DNA of 64,000 nt from Rhodococcus sp. HNM0569 (GTDB taxonomy: Bacteria; Actinomycetota; Actinomycetes; Mycobacteriales; Mycobacteriaceae): the NCBI RefSeq assembly GCF_012726205.1, contig NZ_JAASAE010000009.1, positions 62,001 through 126,000 of the forward strand, in the 5' to 3' direction. The position numbers and the translations under genes are program-made. The notes below the pieces were generated by a model that saw only the letters and a program-made list of their open reading frames with translations, did not search any database and was not told where the DNA came from. Below, piece after piece: positions 32,541 through 42,048 of the stretch; position 1 is the first letter of the stretch; every line of letters starts with the position of its first letter.

Positions 32541-32634
32541 GCGAAAACGGGCACAATAGACGCACGCGGTGTGCGGCGGACCCTGGTGGGTGCGTGGCGA
32601 CGCGGCCGCCCGAACCGACGAGAGTGAGAAGGCG

Positions 32635-33123
32635 ATGACGAATCCACTCGGAGCGAACACACCCCGCCGGGGCGCGCTGCCCGAGCCTCCCACGGGCTGG
32701 CCGATCGGGTCGTACCCGACCTACGCCGAGGCGCAGCGGGCGGTGGATTACCTGTCGGACCAGAACTTCTCGGTCGAGGACGTCACGATCGTGGGCGTCA
32801 ACCTGATGCAGGTCGAGCGCGTTCTCGGCAGACTCACCTGGGCGAAAGTGATTGGCGGCGGTGTCGTTTCGGGTGCGTGGCTCGGCGTGTTCTTCGGTCT
32901 GCTGCTCGGCATAGTCACCGGCGGCTTCCTCGCACCGCTGATCGTCGGCATCGTCGGCGGCATCATCTTCGGCGTCATCTCCACCACGATCCCGTACGCG
33001 GCGACGCGCGGGACACGCGATTTCGCGTCCTCGATGCAGCTCGTGGCGGGCCGTTACGACGTGCTGTGTGCGCCCAGGACCGCCGAGGCCGCACGCGACC
33101 TGCTCGCCAAGCTCGCGCTCTGA
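32635..33123 (+). CDS. general stress protein 17M-like membrane protein
   Basis: A 162-residue protein. The N-terminal domain (PIGSYPTYAEAQRAVDYLSDQNFSVEDVTIVGVNLMQVERVLGRLT) is the GSP17M/YflT alpha-beta fold, and two glycine-rich membrane helices follow (GGGVVSGAWLGVFFGLLLGIVTGG and PLIVGIVGGIIFGVISTTIPY). It ends with a second small alpha-beta segment. Its role is unknown beyond association with general stress in Bacillus relatives. It corresponds to Rv1234 in position and type. GAGAAGG lies just before the ATG. Confidence 0.83.
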   Translation: MTNPLGANTPRRGALPEPPTGWPIGSYPTYAEAQRAVDYLSDQNFSVEDVTIVGVNLMQVERVLGRLTWAKVIGGGVVSGAWLGVFFGLLLGIVTGGFLAPLIVGIVGGIIFGVISTTIPYAATRGTRDFASSMQLVAGRYDVLCAPRTAEAARDLLAKLAL

Positions 33124-33128
33124 CGGCC

Positions 33129-34245
33129 GTGGCGCCGCGCGTACTGTCGGCGCGAGCGCTCGGCCGGGCGGGTGCTCGCCCGGCAGATGCTGCTCGAACG
33201 GGCGTCGATGCCGGCATTCGACGCGATCGGCCACGTCCTCGGCCTGCAGGCCCAGGCGCCGCTGCCGCCGTACATCGCGCTGTGGTCGCGCCTCGCCCGG
33301 TTCCACGCCGACGAGCTGTCGCAGCTCGTCGAGTCGCGCGCGGTGGTGCGCATGGCCGCGATGCGCGGCACCGTCTTCGCGATGACCGCGGCCGACGCCG
33401 CGCTTCTGCGCCCGTTCGTGCAACCGCTGCTCTCCCGCGATCTCGAGACGAACCCGCAACACCGCGAGGGCCTCGTGGATCTCGACCGCGCGGCACTCGT
33501 CGCTGCGGTGCGTGCCTTGCTCGCCGAGCGCCCGCTCTCGCAGGCCGAGCTGCGGCCGCTGCTCGCCGAACGATTTCCGGACCGCCCGCCCGCGGCGCTC
33601 GCACACGCGGCGCGGGGGCTGCTGCCGCTCGTGCAGGTCCCGCCGCGCGGGCTGTGGCGGCGATCGGGTCAGCCGCGCCTGGCGGTCTTCGACGACTGGA
33701 CGGGGCGTCCGCTCGACGACGCGCCGTCGCCCGACGCGATCGTGTGGCGTTATCTCGCGGCGTACGGCCCCGCGACACCCGCCGACGCGCAGGCGTGGTG
33801 CGGGCTCACCGGACTGCGTGAGGTGTTCGAGCGGCTGCGTCCACGGTTACAGGTATTTCGCACCGAGACGGGTGCCGAGGTCTTCGACCTGCCGGACGCA
33901 CCGCGGCCGGATCCCGGCACACCCGCGCCGGTCCGCATCCTGGCCCCCTACGACAACGTGCTGTTCGCGCACCGCGACCGCACACGCGTCGTCGCGGACG
34001 AGTACCGCAAGGCGATGGCGACGCCGAACGGGCTCGCGCCGCTCACGGTGCTCGTCGACGGCACGGTCGCCGCAGTCGCGCACGCGGAGGAGGACGGGCA
34101 GGCGGCGACGCTCGACGTGCGGCCCTTCGTCCGGCTGCCGGTACGGGTCCGTGATCGCGTCGAGGCGGAGGGTAGGCGGTTGCTGCGCTTCCGGTTCCCG
34201 GACGCCCAGTCGGTCGAGGTCAGGACCGGTGAGCCGTCGTCGTGA
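33129..34245 (+). pseudogene. winged-helix DNA-binding (AlkZ-like, PF06224) protein with an apparent 5' frameshift
   Basis: The main frame runs from a GTG at 33172 (357 residues) and carries the PF06224 features: LARQMLLERASMPAFDAIGHVLGLQAQAPLPPYIALWSRL, AAMRGTVFAMTAADA, YLAAYGPATPADAQAWCGL and ILAPYDNVLFAHRDR. The family begins with a conserved LSARALxRALLARQ block. Its first half, VAPRVLSARALGRA, is encoded in another frame from a GTG at 33129, five bases after the previous stop. Dropping one G from the run near 33166-33173 joins both into one protein. Related proteins bind or unhook damaged DNA (AlkZ, YcaQ). It may be a real mutation, a sequencing error, or a functional protein shortened by about 14 residues. 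Confidence 0.75.
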
Positions 34246-34267
34246 CGGCGGATGATTGGATGACGGT

Positions 34268-34855
34268 GTGTCCGACAGCGTTGTGTCCGCGGTTCGTGCC
34301 CATCTGATCGAGCAGATCGGCGACGGCGAACCGAGCGCGGCCTCGGTCACCTTCCTCGGAGTCGAGGCACTCGACATCCTGCGCTTCGGGCCCGACGACC
34401 ACGGCATGGTGCGTTACGCAACGCTCGGCTGCTCGCGGCATCCGATGGGCGACCCCAACGAGTCGGTGGCCGACCCGATGCGCGGCCCGCGCGCCGAGGT
34501 CGTGATGAGCGTGCTCGGCGGCTTCGGCCGGCAGTCGAAGATCGAGACCACCCTGGCGATCCTGGCGGCGTCGCCGTCGGTCGAGGGTGTCGTGCTCGTC
34601 CCCGACGCGCTGATCGATCTCGGGCAGCCGCTGTGGGTGGGTGCACCCTTCACCGCCGTCCTGCTCGGCGAGAGCGACCTCGACGACCTCGAGCTCGACG
34701 AGCCGATGGATCCCGTGCGCTTCCTGTCGGCGGTGCCGATCACCGGCACCGAGGCGGCGTGGGTGCGCCTGCGCGGTGCGGCGGCGCTGCGCGAGGCGTG
34801 GGTGGAAGCCGACATCGACGTCACCGACCCCCGTCGCGGCGCCGCGTCGCTCTGA
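34268..34855 (+). CDS. suppressor-of-fused (SUFU) domain protein
   Basis: A 195-residue protein with the bacterial SUFU fold pattern: VTFLGVEALDILRFGPDDHGMVRYATLGCSRHPM, then PRAEVVMSVLGGFGRQSKIETTLAILAASPSVEGVVLVPDALIDLGQPLWVGAPFTAVLLGES and FLSAVPITGTEAAWVRLRGAAALREAW. Bacterial SUFU proteins often serve as immunity proteins to polymorphic toxins, but no toxin gene lies beside it, and stand-alone copies are common in actinobacteria. A GTG at 34268 and a TTG at 34256 are both possible starts. It meets corA tail-to-tail with six bases between. Confidence 0.8.
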   Translation: MSDSVVSAVRAHLIEQIGDGEPSAASVTFLGVEALDILRFGPDDHGMVRYATLGCSRHPMGDPNESVADPMRGPRAEVVMSVLGGFGRQSKIETTLAILAASPSVEGVVLVPDALIDLGQPLWVGAPFTAVLLGESDLDDLELDEPMDPVRFLSAVPITGTEAAWVRLRGAAALREAWVEADIDVTDPRRGAASL

Positions 34856-34861
34856 TCGGCC

Positions 34862-35905
34862 TCACAGCCACTTGTTGTGGCGGAAGGTGACGAACAGGCC
34901 GATCGCGACGGCTGCGATGACGCCCAGCACGCCGTAGTAGCCGTAGTGCCAGTCGAGTTCGGGCATGTGCCGGAAGTTCATGCCGTAGACGCCCGCGATG
35001 AGGGTGGGGGCGGCTGCGATCGCCGCCCACGCCGAGATCTTGCGCATGTCGGTGTTCTGCTGCACCTGGATCTGCGCGGCGACGGCGTCGACGAGCGAGC
35101 TGAGGATGTCGTCGAACTCGGAGATGCGTTCGCCGACGGTGACCTGGTGGTCGAGCACGTCGCGGAAGTAGTGCCGGATCGTCTTCGCGCCATCCGGCCC
35201 GAGCAGTGGATCGTTCTGGTCACGCGTGAGCCGGATCAGCGGATCCTGCAGCGGATTGACGGCGCGCCGCATCTCGACGACCTCGCGTTTGAGCATGTAG
35301 ATGTGCTCGACCGTCACCTTGCTGCTCGGCTCGAAGACGGCCTCTTCGAGAGTGTCGACGTCCTCGCCGACCCGCTGGCTGACGTCGAGGTAGGTGTCGA
35401 CGACGTGATCGGCCACCGCGTGCAGCACCGCGAGCGGCCCGATCGCGAGGGTCTTCGGCGCCGCCTCGAGCCCGCGTCGCACCTCGGTGAGCTTGCTGTG
35501 CCGTCCGAACCGCACGGTGACCACGAAGTCGGTGCCGAGGGCGATCGAGATCTCGCCGGTCTCGACGATGTCGCTCGCCGTCGTGACGTCGACGTGCGGG
35601 ATGTAGCCGAGCGTGCGCATCACGGCGAACCAGTAGCCGTCGTAGCGTTCGAGTTTGGGGCGTTGGTGCGGCGAGAGCATGTCCTCGAGCGTGAGTGCGT
35701 GCAGCCCGGCGGCATCGCCGATCCGCGTGAGCACGTCCGACGACGGCCCGCACAGGCCGACCCACACGAACCCCTTGCCGCGCCGCCGCACCTCGGCGAG
35801 ACCGGTCGCGAAATCGAAGTCGCCTGTGATGCGTTCGCCGTCGACGTACACGGCGCAGTCGACGACCTCCGGGGTGTCGGGGTCGCTCAGCCGCGCGATC
35901 GACAC
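34862..35905 (-). CDS. corA: CorA-type magnesium/cobalt transporter
   Basis: A 347-residue channel. The N-terminal cytosolic funnel domain has VWVGLCGPSSDVLTRIGDAAGLHALTLEDMLSPHQRPKLERYDGYWFAVMRTL, and the long helix carries LDHQVTVGERISEFDDILSSLVDAVAAQIQVQQNTDMRKISAWAAIAAAP. The selectivity motif GMN is near residue 308 (AGVYGMNFRHMPEL), followed by a second membrane helix and a basic tail (FRHNKWL). It takes up Mg or Co as a pentamer. I chose the GTG at 35905 because AAAGGAG lies 4 bases before it; an ATG 23 codons upstream is the alternative. It matches Rv1239c in place. Confidence 0.92.
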   Translation of the reverse strand: MSIARLSDPDTPEVVDCAVYVDGERITGDFDFATGLAEVRRRGKGFVWVGLCGPSSDVLTRIGDAAGLHALTLEDMLSPHQRPKLERYDGYWFAVMRTLGYIPHVDVTTASDIVETGEISIALGTDFVVTVRFGRHSKLTEVRRGLEAAPKTLAIGPLAVLHAVADHVVDTYLDVSQRVGEDVDTLEEAVFEPSSKVTVEHIYMLKREVVEMRRAVNPLQDPLIRLTRDQNDPLLGPDGAKTIRHYFRDVLDHQVTVGERISEFDDILSSLVDAVAAQIQVQQNTDMRKISAWAAIAAAPTLIAGVYGMNFRHMPELDWHYGYYGVLGVIAAVAIGLFVTFRHNKWL

Positions 35906-36045
35906 GACGCTCCTTTCCGCCGGCCACACGTCGTGACCGGATCCTGCCGCGATCGTACGGTCGCGACCGGGCATGCGTGTGGACGTGAGCGGTGGTCCGG
36001 CGCGTGCGTCGCACGGGGCGAACTCGCGCCTGCGAGACTGGCTGC

Positions 36046-36897
36046 ATGCGCATCGACCTCCACACCCACTCGACGGCCTCCGACGGCACCGACTCGCCCG
36101 CCGAGTTGGTCGCCGCGGCGGGCGCTGCGGAACTCGATGTCGTCGCGGTGACCGATCACGACACGACCGCAGGGTGGTCCGAGGCCGTCGCCGCCCGGCC
36201 GTCGGGGGTCGCGCTCGTCCGCGGCATGGAGATGTCGTGCACCGGCCGTGGCGACGACGGCTTCCCCGTCGCGGTCCATCTGCTCGCGTACTTGTTCGAC
36301 CCCTCGCATGACGCGTTCGCGGCCGAACGAGAGCGGCTCCGCGAGGAACGCGTGTGGCGCATCCTCGAGATGGCGGCCCGCATGAGCGCTGCGGGCCTGC
36401 CCGTCGACGGCGAACGCATCGTCGACGAGGCCGGACCGTCGGTCGGTCGGCCCCATCTCGCGCGGGCGCTGATCGATGCGGGCATCGTGCCGTCGATCGA
36501 CGCCGCGTTCGCGGGTCCGCTGTCGCGGACGAGCCCGTACTTCGTCGACAAGCACGACACCCGGCTCAGCCGAGCGGTCGATCTCGTGGTCGCGTCGGGA
36601 GGCGTGGCCGTCGTCGCGCACCCACGCGCCCGTGCCCGAGGCCGGTTGCTCGCGGTCGCCGAGATCCGTGAACTCGCCGAACGCGGGCTCGGCGGTGTCG
36701 AGGTGTTCCATCCCGATCACACGGCCGCGGACGTCGACATGCTGGTGCGGCTCGCGCGTGAACTGGATCTGGTCACGACGGGTTCGTCGGACTATCACGG
36801 CACCAACAAGTCGGTCCGGCTCGGCGATTTCACCACGCCACCGGACCAGTTCGCCGCGATCGAGGCCGCCGCGACCGGCGTTCCCGTCGTCCGCTGA
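36046..36897 (+). CDS. PHP-domain phosphoesterase
   Basis: A 283-residue metal-dependent phosphoesterase of the PHP family (YciV/TrpH-like). Metal ligands appear in DLHTHSTASDGT (residues 4-15), VTDHDT (35-40), the Glu in RGMEMSC (about 63), AHPRA (about 194) and SSDYHG (about 246-251). YciV-type enzymes remove 3'-phosphate from 3',5'-bisphosphonucleotides or trim short RNA from the 5' end; the substrate here is unknown. The ATG is preceded by GAGACT six bases before it, a weak leaderless-type box. It heads an apparent operon with marC and a small membrane protein. Confidence 0.88.
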   Translation: MRIDLHTHSTASDGTDSPAELVAAAGAAELDVVAVTDHDTTAGWSEAVAARPSGVALVRGMEMSCTGRGDDGFPVAVHLLAYLFDPSHDAFAAERERLREERVWRILEMAARMSAAGLPVDGERIVDEAGPSVGRPHLARALIDAGIVPSIDAAFAGPLSRTSPYFVDKHDTRLSRAVDLVVASGGVAVVAHPRARARGRLLAVAEIRELAERGLGGVEVFHPDHTAADVDMLVRLARELDLVTTGSSDYHGTNKSVRLGDFTTPPDQFAAIEAAATGVPVVR

Positions 36898-36906
36898 GGT
36901 GCGCGC

Positions 36907-37527
36907 ATGGGATTCGACACGACCGTCTACCTGAGCCTGTTCGTCACGTTGCTCGTCATCATGGACCCGACGGGCGCGGTTCCCGTGTTCCTGAGCCTCG
37001 TCGGCCGCAAGGGCAAGGACGCCCGGTTGCGGGCGGCGTGGCAGGCACCCGCGGTGTCTCTGCTCGTCATCACGCTGTTCGCTATCGGTGGTCAGGCGAT
37101 CCTCGGCTACCTGCACATCGGGATCCCGGCACTGCAGGGTGCGGGCGGGTTGCTGTTGCTGCTGATCGCGCTCGACCTGCTGCGCGGCCGCGGTGCGGGC
37201 GCGGGTGATCCGCAGGGCACGGAAGAGGTCAATGTCGCGCTCGTCCCGCTCGGCACGCCGCTCATGGCCGGGCCGGGTGCGATCGCGGCGGTCATCGTCG
37301 CGGTCGCGCAGGCCGACAGCGACGCGGGCGCGTACTGGGCGATCGCGGCCGCGATCGTGAGCATCCACATCGTCCTGTTCCTCGTGCTGCGCTTTGCGAC
37401 GAGCCTCATCCGGTTCCTGGGTGAGAACGGGATCACCCTGATCGCGCGCATCGCGGGTCTACTGTTGGCGGCGATCGCGGTGCAACTGATCGCCGACTCG
37501 GTACTCGGTTTCGTCGACGGAAGGTGA
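36907..37527 (+). CDS. MarC/UPF0056-family membrane protein
   Basis: A 206-residue protein with six membrane helices. The MarC signatures are VIMDPTGAVPVFLSLVGR at 17-34 and VALVPLGTPLMAGPGAIAAVIV near 110-131. Despite the name, the family has no proven role in antibiotic resistance, and its substrate is unknown. GAGGTG precedes the ATG by a short distance. It follows the PHP gene by nine bases and overlaps the next gene by four bases (GTGA). Confidence 0.9.
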   Translation: MGFDTTVYLSLFVTLLVIMDPTGAVPVFLSLVGRKGKDARLRAAWQAPAVSLLVITLFAIGGQAILGYLHIGIPALQGAGGLLLLLIALDLLRGRGAGAGDPQGTEEVNVALVPLGTPLMAGPGAIAAVIVAVAQADSDAGAYWAIAAAIVSIHIVLFLVLRFATSLIRFLGENGITLIARIAGLLLAAIAVQLIADSVLGFVDGR

Positions 37528-37871
37528 CTGTGGAACGGCAGACGGCGGGGGAACGGCAGACCCCGGGGCGATACGGCAGGTACGAGGCCCGGGACCCGAT
37601 GGTGGTCCGCTCGGTGCGCGCGCTGAGCGGCGCGGTCGCAGCGGGCACGGTCGTGCTCGCGTGCGTCGCGGTGGGCGCGGCTTTCGTGGGCACCCGCGAG
37701 GGCTTCCCGGGGCCGGGCTCGACGACCGTCGCCGCGCATGTCGTCGCGGCCGTCGTGGCGGTGGCGGCGCAGTGGTGGACCGACCGGCGGTTCGGCGCGC
37801 AGGCGCTGCTCGGATCGCTCGTGGTCTTCGTGTCGCTCGGCACACTGGTGTGGACCCAGTGGTGGGGCTGA
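37524..37871 (+). CDS. small two-helix membrane protein
   Basis: I do not recognise this 115-residue protein. It has a polar N-terminus with Arg/Gly (RQTPGRYGRYEARDPM), and three hydrophobic segments: ALSGAVAAGTVVLACVAVGAAFVG, TTVAAHVVAAVVAVAAQWW and ALLGSLVVFVSLGTLVWTQWW. The segment between the first two (TREGFPGPGSTT) would lie outside. The GTG overlaps the marC stop, so it is translated with it. Codon use is like that of its neighbours. Confidence 0.65.
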   Translation: MTVERQTAGERQTPGRYGRYEARDPMVVRSVRALSGAVAAGTVVLACVAVGAAFVGTREGFPGPGSTTVAAHVVAAVVAVAAQWWTDRRFGAQALLGSLVVFVSLGTLVWTQWWG

Positions 37872-38160
37872 CGCAGGTGCGCTACCCGTCGGTAGACCCG
37901 GGTTGCAGCCCGAGTCGGGCAGGTGCGAGACTGGGACGATCCCGCTGACGGTGCCACCGCCCGTCCGGGAGAGGATGGCGATTCGCTTCGGGCCCACCCG
38001 CCCACTCCATCTGTCCCCTCGCTGCCGCCGCATCGTGATCGCGAGCCGAGGTCGGACACCGATTCCGTGCGGAACCGTGCACAAGTCCGTTTTGTGACCT
38101 GCACGGTTACCTCTCAGTAACCATGCCCCGCGTGACGAGGGGTTTTCCAGGAGTGTCATC
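37872..38160. other. intergenic region before malic enzyme
   Basis: This 289-base gap holds no convincing gene. Its last 70 bases carry three GTNAC pentamers at 38094, 38106 and 38117, the latter two forming a GGTTAC-GTAACC palindrome. AGGAG lies eight bases before the malic-enzyme GTG. No riboswitch or terminator with a T-run was seen. Confidence 0.6.
38105..38122. promoter_or_regulatory. inverted repeat GGTTAC-N6-GTAACC before malic enzyme
   Basis: Perfect six-base arms with a six-base spacer, 38 bases before the start codon. A further GTGAC lies 12 bases upstream, giving three half-sites at one-turn spacing. A regulator operator is likely, but none can be named. Confidence 0.5.
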
Positions 38161-39396
<1,236 letters not shown>

Positions 39397-39427
39397 TCGG
39401 AGACTTCCCGCTTCTTCACGACACGAC

Positions 39428-39460
39428 GCGACAGCGCCCCGCCATGCGGGGCGCTGTCGC
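39428..39460. terminator. bidirectional hairpin terminator after malic enzyme
   Basis: Two perfect 15-base arms with a three-base loop lie between the convergent malic enzyme and osmoprotectant permease genes. No T-run follows, as is usual for actinobacterial I-shaped terminators. Confidence 0.75.
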
Positions 39461-39475
39461 GTATCCGGGACGAGT

Positions 39476-40216
39476 TCAGGTCCGGTGAGAGGGGGTGATC
39501 CGGGACGTCGCGAACCGGCCTGCCCCGAACCGGCCACCCGGCCGGAACAGGCGGGACAGCCGGCCGCTCCCGGGCACCGAGACCCACACGCACAGCGCGA
39601 GCACGCCGTCGAGTACGAGCGCGAGCGCCGCGACGAGGATCGCTCCCACGAGCACCCGGTCGTACTGGTAGAGCGCGAGCCCGTCGAAGATGTAACGGCC
39701 GAGGCCGCCGAGGTTCACGTACGCCGCGACCGTGGCCGTCGCGACCACCTGCAATGTCGCATTGCGCAGACCTCCGAGGACGAGCGGCATCGCGTTCGGG
39801 ATCTCGACCCCGGTGAGGACCTCGCGTTCGGTCATGCCCATCGCTCGGGCCGCGTCGAGCACCGAGTCGTCGACCGACTGGACTCCCGCATACGTGCCGG
39901 CGAGCAGTGGCGGCACCCCGAGAACGACGAGCGCGAGGATCGGCGGCACGATTCCGAGGCCGAGCAGCAACACCAGGAAGGTCAGCAGGCCGAGCGTCGG
40001 TAGCGACCGCAGCGCGTTGACGACGCCGACGAGCACCACCTGACCACGACGGAAATGCCCCACCGCGAGGCCGAGTGGCACGGCCACGACGGCGGCCGCC
40101 GCGACCGCGAGGACGCTGTACCACAGGTGCTGGCCGAGCCTGCTCCAGATGCCGCCCGAGCCGGACCAGTTCGCCGGATCGGCGAGGAACTCCCACGCGC
40201 CGGAGAAGATCGTCAT
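39476..40216 (-). CDS. osmoprotectant ABC transporter permease (OpuC/ProW type), distal
   Basis: A 246-residue permease with about six membrane helices. It carries the binding-protein-dependent transport signature: LPTLGLLTFLVLLLGLGIVPPILALVVLGVPPLLAGTYAGVQSVDDSVLDAARAMGMTEREVLTGVEIPNAMPLVLGGLRNATLQVVATATVAAYVNLGGLG. The EAA-loop faces the ATPase. Families with this sequence move glycine betaine, carnitine or choline. Its ATG overlaps the stop of the other permease by four bases, and it is last in a four-gene operon (binding protein, ATPase, permease, permease). Confidence 0.92.
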   Translation of the reverse strand: MTIFSGAWEFLADPANWSGSGGIWSRLGQHLWYSVLAVAAAAVVAVPLGLAVGHFRRGQVVLVGVVNALRSLPTLGLLTFLVLLLGLGIVPPILALVVLGVPPLLAGTYAGVQSVDDSVLDAARAMGMTEREVLTGVEIPNAMPLVLGGLRNATLQVVATATVAAYVNLGGLGRYIFDGLALYQYDRVLVGAILVAALALVLDGVLALCVWVSVPGSGRLSRLFRPGGRFGAGRFATSRITPSHRT

Positions 40217-40887
40217 GGCCGGCCTCCCGAACGGCTGGTCCGCCCCGGCACGCCGCTCTGCCGCGTCCACGGCGTCGCGGCCCGCGTGAGCAGGTACAGC
40301 ACGACGTCGACGACCAGAGCGATCACGACGATCGCGATGATGCCCGCGAGGATCTGGTCCGGATAGTCGCGTTGGTAGCCGGTGGTGAACAGTCGGCCGA
40401 GCCCGCCGATCCCGATGACCGAGCCGACCGACACGAGCGAGATGTTGGTGACCGCGACGACGCGCACGCTCGCCGACAGGACGGGCAGGGCGAGTGGAAG
40501 ATCGACCGTCGAAACGCGGCGCAGCCACGAGTAGCCCATCGCTTCCGCCGAGTCGCGTACATCGTGCGGCACCGCGTCGAGCGCTTCCGGCACGGCGCGC
40601 ACGAGCAGTGCCGCCGAGTAGACGGTCATCGCGATCACGACATTGAGCGGGTCGAGGATCGTCAGCCCGAACACCACGGGGATCGTGACGAACAGTGCGA
40701 GGGAGGGGATCGTGAACGCAATGCCCGCGATCGTGAGGGTGAGTCTGCGCAGCCACGACACCCCTCGCACCGCCGTCCCGACCGGTACCGCGACGACGAG
40801 ACCGAGCAACAGCGGCACGAGCGACAGGTACAGGTGCGTGCGCGTGAGTTCGGCGACGACGCCGAAGTTGTCGATCAGCCAGCGCAC
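40213..40887 (-). CDS. osmoprotectant ABC transporter permease (OpuC/ProW type), proximal
   Basis: A 224-residue permease, paired with the other one. It shows HLYLSLVPLLLGLVVAVPVGTAVRG, FTIPSLALFVTIPVVFGLTILDP, the EAA motif in VPHDVRDSAEAMGYSWLRRVSTVDLPLALPVLSASVRVVAVTNISLVSVGSVIGIGGLGRLFTTGYQRDYPDQILAG and a final hydrophobic helix. Two different permeases give a heterodimeric channel, as in Bacillus OpuC. The GTG at 40887 follows the ATPase stop (40893) by five bases. No signal peptide or extra domain is present. Confidence 0.92.
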   Translation of the reverse strand: MRWLIDNFGVVAELTRTHLYLSLVPLLLGLVVAVPVGTAVRGVSWLRRLTLTIAGIAFTIPSLALFVTIPVVFGLTILDPLNVVIAMTVYSAALLVRAVPEALDAVPHDVRDSAEAMGYSWLRRVSTVDLPLALPVLSASVRVVAVTNISLVSVGSVIGIGGLGRLFTTGYQRDYPDQILAGIIAIVVIALVVDVVLYLLTRAATPWTRQSGVPGRTSRSGGRP

Positions 40888-40892
40888 GAGCG

Positions 40893-42044
40893 TCAGCCCT
40901 TCCGCGGTGCGTCGAGTGCGCGTGTGCGGTCCTCGGCGCGGCGCTGCTCGGCGAGCTGTGCGACGACCTCGGACGCCCGGACACCGCCGAGGACCGCGCC
41001 GTCCTCGTCGACCGCCACGCCCACTCCGGACGGCGACGAGATCGCGGCGTCGAGTGCCTGCCGCAGATCCGCGTGCCGCCCGTGCGACGACGGAGTGAAC
41101 AGCGAACCGCCTGCCGCGGTGGCCTCCTCGACCGTGGCTCCCGCACGAGTGGCGGCGACGCCGGTCGCGTCGATCCACCCGCGGGGGCGTCGTCGATCGT
41201 CGACGACGAGTACCCAGTCGCCCGCGTCGAGCTCGAGCGACGAGATGTCCGACGCGGGCGCCGTGCGCACGTCGTGCAGCGGCACCGCGGACGCGTCGCG
41301 GAACGACAGGCCGCGATATCCGCGATCGCGGCCGACGAAATCGGCAACGAAATCCGTTGCGGGGGAGGCAAGCAGGGTCTGCGGGTCGTCGTACTGCTCG
41401 AGCGTTCCGGCCGGGCCGAACACGGCGATGCGGTCGCCGAGCGTGACAGCCTCGTCGATGTCGTGGGTGACGAAGACGATCGTCTTGCGCAGTTCGCTCT
41501 GCAACCTGCGCATCTCCCGTTGCAGTTCGTCGCGCACGACCGGGTCGACCGCGCTGAACGGCTCGTCCATCAGCAGGATCGGGGGATCGGCCGCGAGGGC
41601 GCGTGCGACGCCGACGCGTTGCTGTTGACCGCCCGACAGTTGCGCCGGATAGCGCCCGGCGAGCACTGGATCGAGTCCGACGCGCGCGAGGACGTCGAGT
41701 GCCGCGCGCCGCGCGCTGCGCCGCGAGGTGCCTTCGAGGACCGGGACCGTCGCGACATTGTCGACGACGGTGCGATGCGGCAGCAGCCCGCCGCTCTGGA
41801 TGACATAGCCCATCCCGCGCCGCAGGCGCACGGCATCGACGTCGCGCACGTCGCGGTCGTCGACGAAGACCGTGCCGGACGTGGGCGTCACCATCCGGTT
41901 GATCATCCGCATCGCGGTGGTCTTGCCGCCGCCCGAAGGCCCGACGAACACCGTGAACGAACCGGCCGCGATCTCGAGATCGAGATCGCGCACTGCCACG
42001 GTGCCGTTCGGGAACCGCTTCGAGACGTCGGAGAACCGGATCAC
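40893..42044 (-). CDS. osmoprotectant ABC transporter ATPase with CBS domains
   Basis: A 383-residue ATPase. Walker A GPSGGGKTT is at 35-43, the signature LSGGQQQRVGVARAL near 136-150, Walker B ILLMDEPFSAVD near 156-167 and the switch His in VFVTHDIDEA. The C-terminal 130 residues form a CBS pair (GDWVLVVDDRRRPRGWIDATGV and SGVGVAVDEDGAVLGGVRASEVVAQL), which in OpuA/OpuC senses ionic strength. The GTG at 42044 lies four bases after the binding-protein stop, so the operon is compact. It energises uptake of a compatible solute. Confidence 0.94.
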   Translation of the reverse strand: MIRFSDVSKRFPNGTVAVRDLDLEIAAGSFTVFVGPSGGGKTTAMRMINRMVTPTSGTVFVDDRDVRDVDAVRLRRGMGYVIQSGGLLPHRTVVDNVATVPVLEGTSRRSARRAALDVLARVGLDPVLAGRYPAQLSGGQQQRVGVARALAADPPILLMDEPFSAVDPVVRDELQREMRRLQSELRKTIVFVTHDIDEAVTLGDRIAVFGPAGTLEQYDDPQTLLASPATDFVADFVGRDRGYRGLSFRDASAVPLHDVRTAPASDISSLELDAGDWVLVVDDRRRPRGWIDATGVAATRAGATVEEATAAGGSLFTPSSHGRHADLRQALDAAISSPSGVGVAVDEDGAVLGGVRASEVVAQLAEQRRAEDRTRALDAPRKG

Positions 42045-42048
42045 GTGC

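Noticed and set aside
34268-34855. SUFU protein as part of a toxin-immunity module
   Set aside because: No polymorphic toxin, secretion or repeat-in-toxin gene lies nearby; neighbours are a transporter and an AlkZ-like gene.
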